NCBI GenBank assembly: GCA_020466095.1
Contig: CM035809.1
Coordinates: forward strand, 3,144,439-3,208,438
Length of the DNA stretch: 64,000 nt
Reading direction: 5' to 3'
DNA from: Chlorops oryzae
Lineage: Eukaryota; Arthropoda; Insecta; Diptera; Chloropidae
Every line of letters starts with the position of its first letter. The stretch's first letter is position 1. A program made the translations under genes and the position numbers. A model generated the notes under the pieces. It saw only the letters and a list, made by a program, of their open reading frames with translations. It did not search any database and was not told where the DNA came from. This document shows, piece after piece, positions 11,444 through 23,885 of the stretch.

Positions 11444-12040
11444 GTTCATTTCGGTCTGAGAGACCGTATCATAAAATTCATATTAGTAACGGAAGGTTAA
11501 GCTGAATTCAGATTTTGTTTTGGATTGCAATGCTTTGGCGGAAAAGGTTTTTTGTGTAACTACTGCAAAATTCTTTCATACCGTTTTAACTCCTCAAAGT
11601 AACAATTTAGACTCCCACCTCTTCATACGGATTTTGTTTCATAAGTCCTCGTTTACCAACCCTATAGAGAATGAAGTTCCCTGTTTCTTCGCCTGAGCGA
11701 ACATTGGGCGGCTAAAAGTAAAGTACCAGGTTCGCTTTCTATTCGCCTGCGCGAATTTGGATTTGGTGAATTTGTGTAAAATTGACGTTCGCTTTTGATT
11801 CGCCTAAGCGAACCTTCGCCCGCACGCGAATCTCTGGTCAACTGGGTATAAAGAAAATCAATTTAGTACGGAATACCTTGTGTATGTATATGTATATCAA
11901 GGGAATTCTCTTTAAAACCTGTCTAGCATTGTCGAAGGATTCTATTAATCAACGAAAAGATAGATGCCGAGACATTTATGTAATGCTTTTATAAAGAAGA
12001 AGCATTTGATTTGATCGTGTCATTTCACTGAACAGACTAT
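11444..12040. other. No gene seen; GCGAA-rich inverted repeats
   Basis: No convincing exon. Between 11690 and 11830 a TTCGC/GCGAA motif recurs in both orientations (CGCCTGAGCGAA, CGCCTGCGCGAA, CGCCTAAGCGAA), perhaps another short-motif MITE whose ends I could not fix. Confidence 0.4.
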
Positions 12041-13004
12041 TGTTGCGAGTCACAGACGCACAACCATGCCATATCCCAATCTTCGCCACAAAAAGTCCAA
12101 CAACAAGAACCAGCGCGAAGACTCAACGAGTGCGATTGTGAAATTAGCCTTAGCAGCAATCGCCCAAATGAATTGAATGTAATATGAAACCCAAAAGTTT
12201 CGGCAGACGGCAACGGTTGTGAAATCACTCCAAGCCCACGATCGCAATGCTAAAAGCCAGTGGGTGAAACCCGAGAATTAGAACGGCGGGAAAGAATTAA
12301 CGGAGCGACAGCAATGATAGGCACGGGCAGCTAGGTGTCAAATACGAGGGGCACGAGCTGGCAAGTCAACACTGCAACTGTCTAAGCTATGCTGAAGAGC
12401 TCGATCGCTGGCAACAACAACAACACACTAACAACGGGATAGCTTTGGCGAGTTTTCGGCGAGCAAGGGAAAACACGGGAGGCACGAGCTGATGCGTCAT
12501 AAGTTCTGCGCAAGGTTTAACGCCACCAAACATCGACCTACAACAACAACAACGAGAATAGCAGCACCAGAAATATACTTGCAGGTGAATCTTATGCAAG
12601 AGGTTTTGGAAAGCATCATCAGCGATATCCAATATTGCCGATCAGCAATATTGGCCTATAAAAAGGGAGCTTCGGACACAGAAAGATCAGACTGGTTTTC
12701 GGAAGTCTCTGCTTTTGACGTGCGTACATACGAGCCACGGCGTTAAAAGTATAATTAAGGACATAGGGAAATTGTAAAGTAGTGCTAGTATTTTAACAGT
12801 GAATTAAATCCTGTCTTAGACATAAGGATCATAAAATAAAAGAAAAGATAAAATATAAACTTCACTCTTTTATTTAAAGAGGTTTATAGGAACATTTATA
12901 CGCTCGACTTTGTCTGAGCGCTTGTTTCCTATAATTTGGTGTTGGAATAAAGGAACGTTTATACGCTCGACTGTGTCTGAGCGCTAGCACCCTATATCCC
13001 AACA
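12041..13004 (+). mobile_element. Solo LTR
   Basis: Starts TGTTGCG, ends CCCAACA (TG...CA), flanked by 4-bp CTAT (12037-12040, 13005-13008). 964 bases with promoter at 12657, AATAAAA near 12834 and, in the 3' part, a duplicated 60-base segment carrying hairpin CGCTCGACTTTGTCTGAGCG. No internal retroelement region, hence solo. Superfamily uncertain. Confidence 0.75.
12629..12721 (+). promoter_or_regulatory. LTR core promoter
   Basis: Inverted repeat CCAATATTGC/GCAATATTGG (12629-12654), TATAAAAAGGG at 12657, initiator TCAGAC with A at 12688 (31 bases downstream) and GACGTG at about +30, matching the TATA-Inr-DPE layout of fly LTRs. Confidence 0.7.
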
Positions 13005-13008
13005 CTAT

Positions 13009-13806
13009 GAAATGTATTAAACCACAGCCAAAAGATAAATTTCCATTAGAAAAGCCATCAAACTCAATGAGCGGGTAGTCACAAAATTAAATCAAATTTG
13101 CTTAAATCTTTTCTCATTAGCTTTCATTAGCTTTGAAAACAATTAAAAGATGGTCGGGACCATCACTCATGTCCAATGAAATTTTAAACGTTGTTCCAAA
13201 GCAGGAACGTCTGACACCTGCTCAGATATAAGGCCATTGGAGATTATGCTCAACAACCATGAAACTGATGATATGATGAAAGACAAAATCCCATTTTAAA
13301 AGCCATTGAACAATAAAGAGCAATGGAATTTAAATTAATTGAGAAATCTTTTTAAAATTGGAGTGACGTCTAATTTCAGGAAAATATATTGACTTCTCTG
13401 TGCTATTTTCGAAGTGAATCTGATGCCCATGAGAAAAGAGCACAGAAAAACAGCTTTTAACCATCCATCCGGAGAATAATTTGATGAGGGAAGAGGGATA
13501 TTTTACTGTTGAGTCCTTTTCTATGAGACTTGAAGTTAAAACGGTAACTGACAAAATATAATATTTTCCTTAGTTTTATGCCCAAACAGTTATTTCTTAG
13601 AAACCGAAACCTTCTTTAAAGAGTTCTATGAAAAGGATTACTAAAATGCTGGGCAACCTTAATGACCACTCGAACATATGAAGGCTATGAGGGTTTAAAA
13701 AATAAAAACTTTTTTTTATGTCTATGGGCCATTAGCCAAAGCCATTTTCTTTATTTTAAAAAGCAAATTTTTTAAAATGCTTCACGAGTTCTTGGTGGAA
13801 CCAGTT
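13009..13806. other. No gene or element recognised
   Basis: AT-rich sequence without coherent exons or paired ends that I can see. Confidence 0.5.
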
Positions 13807-13892
13807 TAGACTAGGCAAATTCTTCATTGAAGAGTTGTCCTAGTTTTCGGCGAGGTGGCGAGGGGGAGCGGAATCGATTATACTCCCCGTCG

Positions 13893-13921
13893 CACAGTGC
13901 TTCGTTCCATAGACAAAAATC
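13893..13921 (+). promoter_or_regulatory. Transib left end: heptamer-13-nonamer
   Basis: CACAGTG, 13-base spacer, then ACAAAAATC (13913-13921), close to the vertebrate RSS nonamer ACAAAAACC: a 12-type signal with one extra base. Confidence 0.75.
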
Positions 13922-14202
13922 CAAAAAAAAAATTGTTTTAATATATTGATGAAATATATATTTTCGGAAAGATAATAAAACAACTAATAGAATTATAGAA
14001 AAATATTAATGGATTGACTCTTTATATCACCACTAGAGGGCGCTCAACTAAGACGATTTTAAGCAAAACTGCTTTAACAAAAAAATCGCTCAAGTCGATT
14101 CACTAAAAATAATGTCAAAAATTTATTTTTTCGTGAAATTACTTCAAACTTAATTTTTTGACTTCTTCAATATATAAGTAATAAATAAAAAATAAATTTT
14201 AA

Positions 14203-14790
14203 GGCAAAGGGGCTTAATGTCATTTTGGTTTTTTGCTTTGAAAAACACAAACTTTTGGTTGGTTATTCAAAAATTACAAAACTTTAATGGAGTAAAAAAA
14301 AAAAAATACGGAAAAACCGGTATTTTTTTATTCCTATTTTTAATACCTTATATATTCTTCTAATAAGATATGAAAAAATCAGACTTCTATCGAACCAACA
14401 ATTGAGAAAAAAATCATTTTTCCCATAAGCGTTTTTCTTGATTTATGAAACACTTGTTTCAAGCTGTTTCGCAAGAAATTGCCACAAATACATTTTTTCC
14501 TTAATAGACTTTAGGTTTGTTGTTTTAACTTTTCAAATATATGAGAAGTACATTAATAATATGCTTTTAGGCAAAGGAGCTTAATATCATTTTGCTTTTC
14601 TGCTTGAAAAAGGCACAAATTTTTTTTTCATAGTAAAAAATATCGAAACTTTAATGGAGTAAAAAAAAGAAATACGGAAAAACGGGTATTTTTTTATTCC
14701 TATTTTTAGTACCTTATATATTCCTCTAATAAGTTATGAAAAAACCAGACTTTTATCGAACCAACAAATAAAGAAAAAGTTAGATTTTAA
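14203..14790 (+). repeat. Two direct ~215-bp repeats inside the Transib
   Basis: 14203-14420 and 14571-14790, period 368, both starting AGGCAAAGG(G/A)GCTTAAT and containing CTTTAATGGAGTAAAAAAA and CGAACCAACAA. Confidence 0.8.
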
Positions 14791-15282
14791 AAATGTATAT
14801 TTTCATGATTTATACTAAAGTTTTCTTCGTAAATAAACATTATTAAATGCATGCAAAAAGTATGCTTTTCAATATTTATGAAATGTGCAAGCATTTATAA
14901 GTCTTTACTTCGTTGTTTTTCGTTGCAATTTTAGAAAAATGTGGCTGATTATTGAGTCTTAAGTCCTTGCTTTATCTCTCTCGTTTTTTTAACAGAACTG
15001 TCTGCGAAAAGACTTAAGACGCGAACGTGAAAACAGTAATAAAAATCTTACGAAATTAATGGAGGAAATATTATTTTTTGATAAGATCGCATATGTATAT
15101 ACTCTTTCCCCAATTTTTAAGAAATTTTTGGCAAAATATCCATTTTTATAGCCAAAAATAACTTTGGGTGGTATGGGCGGTGGGTGGTGGGTGGGGTCAA
15201 TTTTGATGAAACTTAGAAATTTTCTTAATTAAGCCATATTAGGGACTTGTGCCAAATTTCATTGACCTACGACACTTCTTTC

Positions 15283-15321
15283 TATTTTTGTCCATCGAAT
15301 GTATGGGATCGAAGCACTGTG
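15283..15321 (-). promoter_or_regulatory. Transib right end: heptamer-23-nonamer
   Basis: Read on the minus strand: CACAGTG, exactly 23 bases, then ACAAAAATA (15291-15283). This is a 23-type signal, unlike the other end. Confidence 0.75.
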
Positions 15322-15379
15322 CGTCGCCTCCTCGCCAATAAAAAGAGCAACTCTTCAATGAAGAATTTTCCTAGTCTAA

Positions 15380-15932
15380 TGCTATGTTCAAACATCAACT
15401 TGAATTAAGTAATTCGGCCCCCATTCGTAATTCACAGCCGAATCACATTGTGAATCACATAGTACGCCGTACAAAATTTGAAAAGCCGAATTACCTCATC
15501 GAACGTACTTCAGTTTGGATTACGATCTGAATTAGGATAAAATCAGTGCCTTCCCTAATCTTTATCGGAATTAATCGAAACCGGAAGAATGAATCAGCAA
15601 GAAAATAAATACTCTCAGCCGGAAATTATTGCATTCATGACATAAGAGATCAATTAGTGCTCTTCCAAATGTCGTTCTTGAAAAAATATCATGAAAACAA
15701 GAGATGGCTACAACAGACCCTTCTTCTAAAGAAATTTTCATGGTCAAAAATTTTTTTTACTTATATTGAGACAGTTTCAATACGTTTGAATTATCGAAAT
15801 TTCCGACTGGGTTGTTGCTTTTTCACACAACACGTCAAAAACGAATTACAAATCTCTCATCTGAACGGGTTAATTCGGATTTGTAATTCATGGAGTCAAT
15901 TAATTAATTCATAATGCCGTCTGAACATGACA
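15380..15932. mobile_element. Harbinger-like MITE 1 (GTAATTCG motif)
   Basis: Ends TGCTATGTTCAAAC and GTCTGAACATGACA with TAA on both sides (15377-15379, 15933-15935), the PIF/Harbinger duplication. The interior is a set of CGAATTAC/GTAATTCG variants in both orientations. Confidence 0.75.
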
Positions 15933-15935
15933 TAA

Positions 15936-17509
15936 GCCGGACCATAAAATAATATCGATATCGGCATATCGGAATTAATTACTCCGACTTTTTTGCGTAT
16001 CGATGTTTCGAAGACTGATTCCATCGATACGCAAATATCGATACTTTTCAGGAATATCGGGCATCGCTAGTGTGCGTGAACATGTGGGTTGCTTTGAAAT
16101 TTCTTAGTGAAGCACGATTTTGAAGAGTACTCGAATCACTACATTTCTGATTTAGGGTTGTATTTGAGAGGTTTGAAAAGATTTAAACCAAAATTTGAGT
16201 TTGAACGATAGAATAATGACATTAATTACACAAATATGTATGCACATTTAAATAAAAATAAAGAGATATCACGAAATCCATGTTGCGCACTGTTACAGCA
16301 TGCGAATTTATTTAATTGGTTTAGCTAAATTTTTTTCCGAAAACTGATTTGCAATTATTATTAATTAATTTTACCCTCTTTTCAAAACGTGTAAAGGGTT
16401 TTTAAATCCATTCGTAAATGTACGTTAAGCACGCGTTACAAAATATTTCCTCTAAAAATTTTATGTCAGCTTTTATCTGAATTTTCTTCGAATTCACTTC
16501 AGATAGAATTTACATATTTTTTACAGCTATAAGACGCTATCCTAGATAACACTAGTAGCTATGCTATTTGAGAAAAGAAATTATAAAACAACTTTTTTTA
16601 ACTTTAAACTCCGTTACGCACAGTTACACCATGTGTTATTTGTATTAAAACCTTAAATTCTTTACATTCTCTAATTTTTGTATAATCTCTTGGATATATA
16701 TAATATATAGATATATATAATATTAGTAGTGGGAGCATCTGTTTATGTGAACTTGCGTTTTTCAAATTATGTATCTCAAAAAGTAACGATATATTTTAAT
16801 AATTTTTATTTTAAATAAAAGGTAATACCTAGAGGTATTTTTTAAAAATAGCTAGAAAGTGGCATAAAAACGGTTAAATACTGAATAAAATTAATTAATT
16901 ATTTTTTTAATTTTTGTGGAAAATATTTTCTCAGTGTAAAATTAAAAAAAAAAGTTTTTGCATTCTCGGTTAAATAAACTATCATCAGCCATTTGTTTTC
17001 ATCTTTCTGCCATAATTGCTTTTTCAGATATAAAATTTTGAAAAAACATCTTATCAAAAGGGATTTTTCAACAATATTTCAACGACACTCCGCAAAAGAA
17101 ACTTAAAAGTTGGTTCCTAGGGTGTTTTTAGGTTAAACCTAACGAAAAATTAACAAAATTTCAAAATCCCTTGCAGGGGGTCGCAGTCGGAAATACCCTT
17201 TGTGTCAACAAAACACGTACTGAAAAAAAAATTGTAACATGTGCGTAAGCCATCAATTTCGTGACGCAAGCGTTACACTACACACGCAGCCACACGCACG
17301 ATTTTCCCGCAGCTCACGCGCTATTGGAATTCAGGCTTAATTTCTTCCGTATTTTTGCATGATAAGCAGAGTGAATAAATGCTTGTTTTGGCATATGTAC
17401 GTCATACTATTTTTGCGTTTTTTAGTAGTGCGAGCTATTTTCTTGCCAAAAACTATTTTTTGTGCATATTTCCCATATTTTTGGTTAATATGTAGTACTA
17501 TTTTAAATG
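15936..17509. other. No gene seen; ATCGATA cluster at the start
   Basis: 15950-16065 has six ATCGAT/ATCGG-type sites including inverted GCGTATCGATG and CATCGATACGC. The rest is AT-rich with no exon or delimitable element that I can see. Confidence 0.45.
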
Positions 17510-17978
17510 TAGGGTGACCAAAATGCTTTCGGTTAAATAAAGGACACCTTATATCGAAAACCAAAACTACCCCTCGCCAATCGACAAATGTTTTCCATAT
17601 TCAATGAAAACACTTTTCCACATGTTCTTATTAGGGCGTAGTATTTACTTCCAAAAGTCAAACACGACCTAAGAAAATCTCTTCGAAATACGGAGAAAGA
17701 GCAAATTTCTATATATTATATTTTTTTTACTTTTCACGAAATTAATTTTTGTTGTTGTTTTATTATCTTCTTAATATAAATAAATTCTTGTTGCATTAAA
17801 AATTTAGAAAAGCTATGAGCTTTTCATTGTTGCACCACGAAAACTAAGTTCATAGTGGCAAATCGCGCGCACACAGGTGAGTACAAATTTTAAATTAGCT
17901 TAGCTAGCCCCCTTCTGTACACCACCCTTCCTTCAAAAGTGGAGGTTTCCCCATAAAATCCATTTGCGCGACCTCTAA

Positions 17979-18853
17979 TGCTATGTTCTCACTAGGCCGG
18001 GTTAGGGTTATCGGCGAAACCCAGGGTTTCAAATGTCAAAACGCATATAAAAAAAATCATCTAACCCGAAAATAAACCCCGGGTTAACATTTAACTCTGA
18101 GGTTAGCGCAGAGTTGCATTTGAAATTTTCAGTTACATTTGCTAACACCGAATACAAAAACCGGGTTTATATTTAATACGGCACTGACAGGGAAGCTGTC
18201 CCGTGCAGCAAATGAGAGGTGAAGGATGTGTTTGGAAATGTTAATTTTGATCACAGGTCTTGGAACATTTTGTGATGCCACTTTCATCATTAGCTCCTTT
18301 AATCTATTTTTGTTCCTGCGGTTATTGCAATGGTCTTCTATTATTATTGCTTCCTATAATCCTTTGGCTTTTTCAGCTTCTTTAAACATTTCTAATAAAG
18401 CAAATTCCATTTTTATTTGCAATTTCTCGATGATATAGTAGTGGTATTCAAGCAACAGTGCAAATCGCAGTGTGCAATATTTGCACTGCTTTTTTTGTGC
18501 GCAATTTGACAAGTGCAAATATTGCACACTGCGTTTGCACTGTTGCTTGAATACCACTAATATATCAGATATACCTTGCGCGTTTTTTATATTTCAAACT
18601 CCCAAGCCGGACATTATCGCATGCATGTAATGAAAACAGCGGCCATCTTCTAACAAACTTCATTAACAGTAAGGATTAGTAATGCGAGTAGCCGCAGTAT
18701 CAATTTTCACCACTTCGGAAGTAGTGCAGAAGTAGTCCACTTTCCGGCTGGGTCATATGACTCTAGTAAACCCTAACTCGCTCAAAGCTGATATGAACGC
18801 TTTGAGTTAAAGTATCGGGTTAAGAACTTAACACCTATAGTGAGAACATAGCA
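17979..18853. mobile_element. Harbinger-like MITE 2 (GGGTTA motif)
   Basis: Ends TGCTATGTTCTCACTA and TAGTGAGAACATAGCA, TAA duplication on both sides (17976-17978, 18854-18856). Arms consist of TAACCC/GGGTTA variants. Same ends as the element at 15380 but a different interior motif. Confidence 0.85.
18431..18567. repeat. Near-perfect 137-bp palindrome (hairpin MITE)
   Basis: TAGTGGTATTCAAGCAACAG pairs with its complement at 18540-18559, continuing through GTGCAAAT.GCAGTGTGCAA; loop ~25 bases. The pairing extends into TGATATA outside. Confidence 0.85.
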
Positions 18854-19340
18854 TAAACGTCCTTCAAAAAATCTGAAAAAATTCTCAAAATCTTTTTAGG
18901 CAATTGTCTTTCGAATTCTGTGTGGACATTTTAATATTTAAAAAAAAAAAAATTTCTGACACTAGTACTTATTAGTAATAAGTTATATACATACACTTGA
19001 ACGGGGTTTATTAATATCACCAGAAAAATGAATAAAAAAAAGGACAATCAAAGGCCGATTAATTACTTTCCCCAAACCGCCAAAAAAAAGGACATGTCAT
19101 TTTAAAAAAGGACGTTTGGTCACCCTATTAAATGCCTTTTCCTACCTAATTTCCTAAAAAATCAACACTGTTGAGCTTTTTTCTGCTATTTTTATTTCCG
19201 CTTCATTTCTTTCCTTTGTCAATGGCTCTTCTAAGCGCTGTGTCGAATGCTTGCGTATACGTTCGATCGCGTATTTACGTTTGAGTGTGTTATCAAATTT
19301 GGCCTCCTTACCTTTTCAGACGTTGAACGTCCTTTTTCAT

Positions 19341-19513
19341 TAGGGGTATTCACAAAGGCGTCGGAATATAGTAAAGCCGGAAAATCGGAAAATCTTAACT
19401 GCTTAAAAAGTTGTGCAAGATGCAAAAAAAAGTTTAACATTTTTTTAATAAGTCGCAATTTTCCGATTTTCCAACTTTCCAACGTATTTAACACGCCTTT
19501 GTGAATACCCCTA
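19341..19513. mobile_element. Hairpin MITE, TAGGGGTATTCAC ends
   Basis: Ends TAGGGGTATTCACAAAGGCG and complement, further pairing of CCGGAAAATCGGAAAATC. 173 bases. Flanking duplication not seen. Confidence 0.75.
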
Positions 19514-20645
19514 TTGTATAAAAACCTTTGAAGCGAGAAACGCCAACATTTTTTGTTTGAAAATGTAAAACAACATTTAGTCATTTATTTTAATAAGTCC
19601 ACTGAATAAAAAATAAGTTTTAACTGCATATTTTTGGGACTATTTTCCTTGTTTTTTCGAGCTTTTTATAGCGCTTATTTTTGGGTTTTTTCGGGCTTTT
19701 TTTACTCACTCTGATGATAAGTTTCGATGAATTTGAAATTTCAATACGCATTGAAAAGAACCAAAACTTTGATGAATTGCTTTTCTCGATAATGTTAAAA
19801 AACTTATTGTTGAGTTCAAGTCCAAAGAGTATTTAAACTATATGTTTGCATATTATATATGTATTAAATACTCTTTGCCAAGTCCAACTTGTCCGCAAAA
19901 AGTTATTGCATTTGAAGGCTCATTAAATGTCTAATTCCCATTGCCGAACATTTTGAGGAACAGAAACTGTTAGCAGCCTATCAAAATGTTAATACAAAAT
20001 GTTGCCGGCGTCAAATTTATCATATGACAAACTTATTGCAGAGCTCTGTTAAGAAGATAACTCCTTTGAGCTCCCGAAAACTTACTTCAGTTAAAAAACT
20101 GTTACGTTAGGCTATCTAAACCAACAAGTTGTTGTCCTGTTAAAATTAGCTAAACAGAAACATTTAATGAGCAGAGGAATACTGGGAGAGGATGCTGCTA
20201 GATTAAATTTTAACAGAACACCGTGTATTGGCAGTCATGTTAAGAAATATCCATCAAATTTTTAATCAGTTGATATCGCAGCTTGGTCGGAATAAGCAAT
20301 GCGCGCGAGTTAAAAGGGAATATTCACTTGCTAAGGGAATTCAAGTTCTCAAAAATCTTAACAGAATCGATTCAAGAAATTGCGCTTTCATAATTGTCGT
20401 GTATTGATATTTATTTGAATATATGTATTATTGGCTTCTCTTATTATACTAGTGCAGCAATTAAGTGTGACTTTCGAATAAAGTTTCCAAAACAACCGTC
20501 CAACCAAAGTACAAGTCCGGCGTGAAAATCAAGAAGACTCGAGATAACTGCTTTTGGTGACTGTGGAGGTTTTCAATTCTTATGAATGATAAAGGCATTA
20601 ATTGTTAAATTCTAGTGTCCAAACAAACTTAGTGAATGGATAAAA
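19514..20645. other. Unassigned; 5' part of the duplicated receptor segment
   Basis: 20225-20300 resembles 23385-23460 upstream of TkR86C exon 1. No exon. GTTAA-type words (CTGTTAA, TTAACAG) are frequent at 19970-20270 and again at 23100-23370. Confidence 0.5.
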
Positions 20646-20824
20646 ATGTTGGAAATAATGTCGGAATTATTTGTGAATTGGAAATTGTTAGCGGTCCGAA
20701 GTTTTCAACGTCAGTTGAGTGTCTACTAATCCACTTTAACGAGCTTAAGCCGGAGTGAAAGCCCATTTCTCCAATATCATTGGGGATAAGTATAACTTGA
20801 ATAATTGAAATGATGACAAGCAAG
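20646..20824 (+). pseudogene. Decayed duplicate of TkR86C exon 1
   Basis: It aligns base by base with 23886-24067: shared blocks include CGGAATTATT, GTGAATTG, TTAGCGGTCC, CCA(C/G)TTTAACGAG and ATATCATTG. Read from the ATG, it hits TAA after 27 codons (20727) and more stops follow. The GT donor of the real exon is lost. Similarity extends upstream (20225-20300 against 23385-23460), so a segment with 5' flank plus exon 1 was duplicated in tandem about 3.2 kb apart. Not functional as coding sequence. Confidence 0.85.
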
Positions 20825-22424
20825 TTTTGATAGTTAGCATCGATTCTTATCATACCGAAATCTTGAAATGAAATCTTTTAAAAAAGCAGCATTTATTATA
20901 TATATATATTATATACATTATTTGATGCCATGATAAATTTATAATTGAAAGATTTTGAGTATATGTGAATAAAAAATGGACAGGAAACACTTAAGTAAAA
21001 GAAATTCTTGTTGGCCTTTCCTAAAAGACATGCGATTTTCTCCTTTACCGAGAACTCCTCCATACATAAATTACTGCCATGATCTCTTTAATTTAAGAGC
21101 AGGAGTATTTGGCTATGCATTAATGTAGGACAAGTTTTCTTGCATTCGCCCAAAATTCTGGCTCTGAGAAAGTTATATACTAACTGCAAAACTTAGTAAT
21201 ATTTCTACAGATTAAGTTTGTATTGTATTTGCACAATAATTAAGAACACATTGCCAAAATGGGTAGTAAAAAGAATTTTTTCTACTATCAGCCAGAAAGC
21301 TTTGCCACTTTTAAATGGAGCCATATTTCCCAAATATTAAAAGAGTTTTTTTTATATAATAAAAAAGTTTCTTAAAGAATGAGATACTAAAAAACAACTT
21401 CACCCACACCTCCGTTTTTTTTTTTCTGTATCCCGTGGAAGCGCATTTGCAAACGTAAAGACATTTTCTTTTATTGCACTCTTAAGGATATAAAATGAAA
21501 ACGAAAGTCATTGCAGAAATGAGCGCCCCAAGCTGAATGAATGTCTCAGCTGCGTTCGACTTATTTAAGTTAATTTAGGCCATATGGAAATATTGTTCCT
21601 ACAGCGCGTTAGAAATTCCCTTGGGAAATCGCTCAAGGATAATAGCTTAAGAGTTTTTAGAGAAATGGAAAAAGTTTTACTAAATTACTTAAGCTATAAA
21701 ATGTTTAAGAAAGTTGAACCTAATTACATGTTTCTATGATAAATTTTTATAAAAAAAAAAATAAGTATTAAGAGAAAATTAAAGGCATCCAGAGGCAATT
21801 TTTGTTGTACATTATGCGTCCCTAAAACCAATTACGCTTCCTTATTAATCGATCAAAATTCAACTCAAACTTCAATCACAGGATATCCAAGCACATTAGC
21901 AGTATTATAAAAGTGAAGTGCATTGAAATTGATTCATTGTTCGCAAAGGGTCTGGCGGGTTAAGCAAAGGCATGTGGCATCATGAAAGGAATTTTTAAAA
22001 TTTTGTTGATTTTTCGATAGGTGACATCTAAAAACACTGTGAAAACTACTTTTCGGATCTTTATTTTGAACGGTCCTTGAAATATCCTTGAAAATCCTTT
22101 TTTAATAAGCCTTTCTTCAAAAATTTATATCTGAAAAACTAATTAAGATAAGAAGATGAAACAAACGTTGGCCGATTGCTAATGTAACAGGAAACCCAAA
22201 AAATTTTTTTAAAAATTTTTGCACTCAGAAAAACTTTTCCACGAAACTAAATAGTTAAATTTAACAATTCTTTTCAGTGTATTTCCAGCTTGACGCCACT
22301 CTACAAATTTGTTTTAAAATACCTCTAAGTATTTGATTTCATTTTAAAAAAAGTTTCATTCAAGTTTCAATGGAGCAACAGTGAGTTATTCAAAAAATTA
22401 CAAGTGCACATAGATGCTCTAGTA
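20825..22424. other. No gene seen
   Basis: AT-rich, with a TATA microsatellite near 20898. No supported feature. Confidence 0.5.
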
Positions 22425-22680
22425 CTAATCATCATCACAGGTGGCTCTACAACCCTTGTCGGGTCTTCGCCTGCTGTAGCTTAAGTCTCCAACTTGTCCG
22501 GTCCCGTGCGCTCGTTTCCCAGGATCGAGTACCAAGGATTTGCGCATCTTGATCAATTCCATCAATCTATCGTAGCTTGGGGCGTCCTCTTGATCGGTTT
22601 TCTCTGCATTTAAAAATTTAACATCTCCAGAAACAATTAAGATACAAAGATGAAACAAACGGTGACTAATTGTTAATTTG

Positions 22681-22996
22681 GTCAGTCCATTATTAAGGGT
22701 ACCTCCAGTACTAGGGTCTGTCACAAAAATCCCGAATCTGCCTCAAAATCTGACTTTTTCGCAATATTTCAATGAAACTTAGAATTGGAGCGTATATTTA
22801 AGCCTCCGATTAGAATCGCAAAAAAAAAAAAAATATGGAAAAGTGGGCATGTCAAAGGGGCGGTTTTCATAAAGAAATTTAACAAAAGTCGGTATATGGG
22901 GCCCCTTATGACCTTAAACACCGCTTGATGTTAAAAAATATTTGAACATGTGTGTCTGTGTCGGGTATTTTATTGTCATAACACCCTTACTTGTTT
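22681..22996 (+). repeat. Interspersed repeat ending CCCTTACTTG
   Basis: Shares long blocks with 43741-44067: CCTCCAGTRCTTGGGTCTGTC, CAAAATCTGACTTTTTCG, AAAAGTCGGTATATGGGGCC and the end AACACCCTTACTTG. A third start-like piece lies at 43553. Looks like a dispersed element; class unknown. Confidence 0.7.
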
Positions 22997-23885
22997 TTTT
23001 TTTTTTAATATTATGAACCTACAAAGTGAGTGTCACGGGTGAGACCGTACTCATGGATTCGACCGTAAAGAATTTATGTTAATAAAATGCTTCCATTTAA
23101 GACAATGTTAGCCGTCGAGACAACTACAGATAATGCGAACGAAGACAAGTTTCCTAACGTGTTGCTATAAAATGTTGCTAACGGAGTACTGAACAGCGAC
23201 CAAAGGCTCAAGATAAAAATTTTTAAAAGTATTTTGAACTAGAAATCCGTTATTTTTCCTTATGTCATAACAACAGGTTGCCGCTCTGTTAAAGTTCATT
23301 TAACAGAAGCCTTTACTGAGCATGTGCGCTTTTCCTGAGAATAATGCTGTTAAATAAAATGTTACCAGACGGCCGTCTGTGGGCAGCGAAGTTACGGAAT
23401 AATCCAATAAATTTCAAGTCAGTTGTTGTTGAAATCGCATCGGAATCAGTTTGAATCCTCGGATATAACGGTCATATAACGGCTTTATACAAAGTGCTAA
23501 GATTGTTCAATCGTAAAAGGCATAAAAAAAGCAAGTGATTTGATTATTCAAATTAATCGTCGGGCACAGAAAATTTATGGTGTAATTGCAAATTTGCATA
23601 AATTTATGCCCTTTTGACTTCGGGTGGTGCAAAAACAAAGTGCGGTATTTGAATAATGTATGTGGAGCATATATCTTCTAAATAAAATTATGAATGAGGC
23701 ACAAAAGCTGAAAGCAAAAAGAGTAATTCAAGATTTGCATTCATTTCATGAGAAGATTTATATTTTTCCCAATTAAAAAGTTTTCTGCTCATTAAAGCAA
23801 AATTTTTTGGCATAAAAAATTGAAAGCTTGAAAAATGATCTTCGAGTTCAAAGTAATTGAAAAACTGTGAATCCAAGTGAACAAA

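Larger units (their letters stand above)
13893..15321. mobile_element. Transib (non-autonomous) with RSS-like ends
   Basis: Both ends begin with the exact heptamer CACAGTG followed by CTTCG, and are flanked by CGTCG (13888-13892, 15322-15326). A 5-bp CGNCG target and CACWRTG ends are the hallmark of the Transib superfamily, the relative of RAG1. 1429 bases, no transposase reading frame. It holds two ~215-base direct repeats (14203 and 14571). Confidence 0.88.
13807..15378. mobile_element. Small palindromic MITE split by a Transib element
   Basis: Ends TAGACTAGGCAAATTCTTCA and the complement at 15340-15378 (30 of about 33 bases paired). Without the Transib it would be only ~140 bases of near-perfect hairpin. 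A TA duplication is possible. Confidence 0.7.
17510..19127. mobile_element. hAT element with TAGGGTGACCA ends
   Basis: Ends TAGGGTGACCAAAA and GTTTGGTCACCCTA. Flanks share TTAAATG (17503-17509, 19128-19134), an 8-bp duplication with one change. Hosts the Harbinger-like MITE at 17979. No transposase left. Confidence 0.82.

Noticed and set aside
13893..15321. A real immunoglobulin-type RSS pair
   Set aside because: Flies have no V(D)J recombination; ends and CGTCG duplications fit a Transib transposon.
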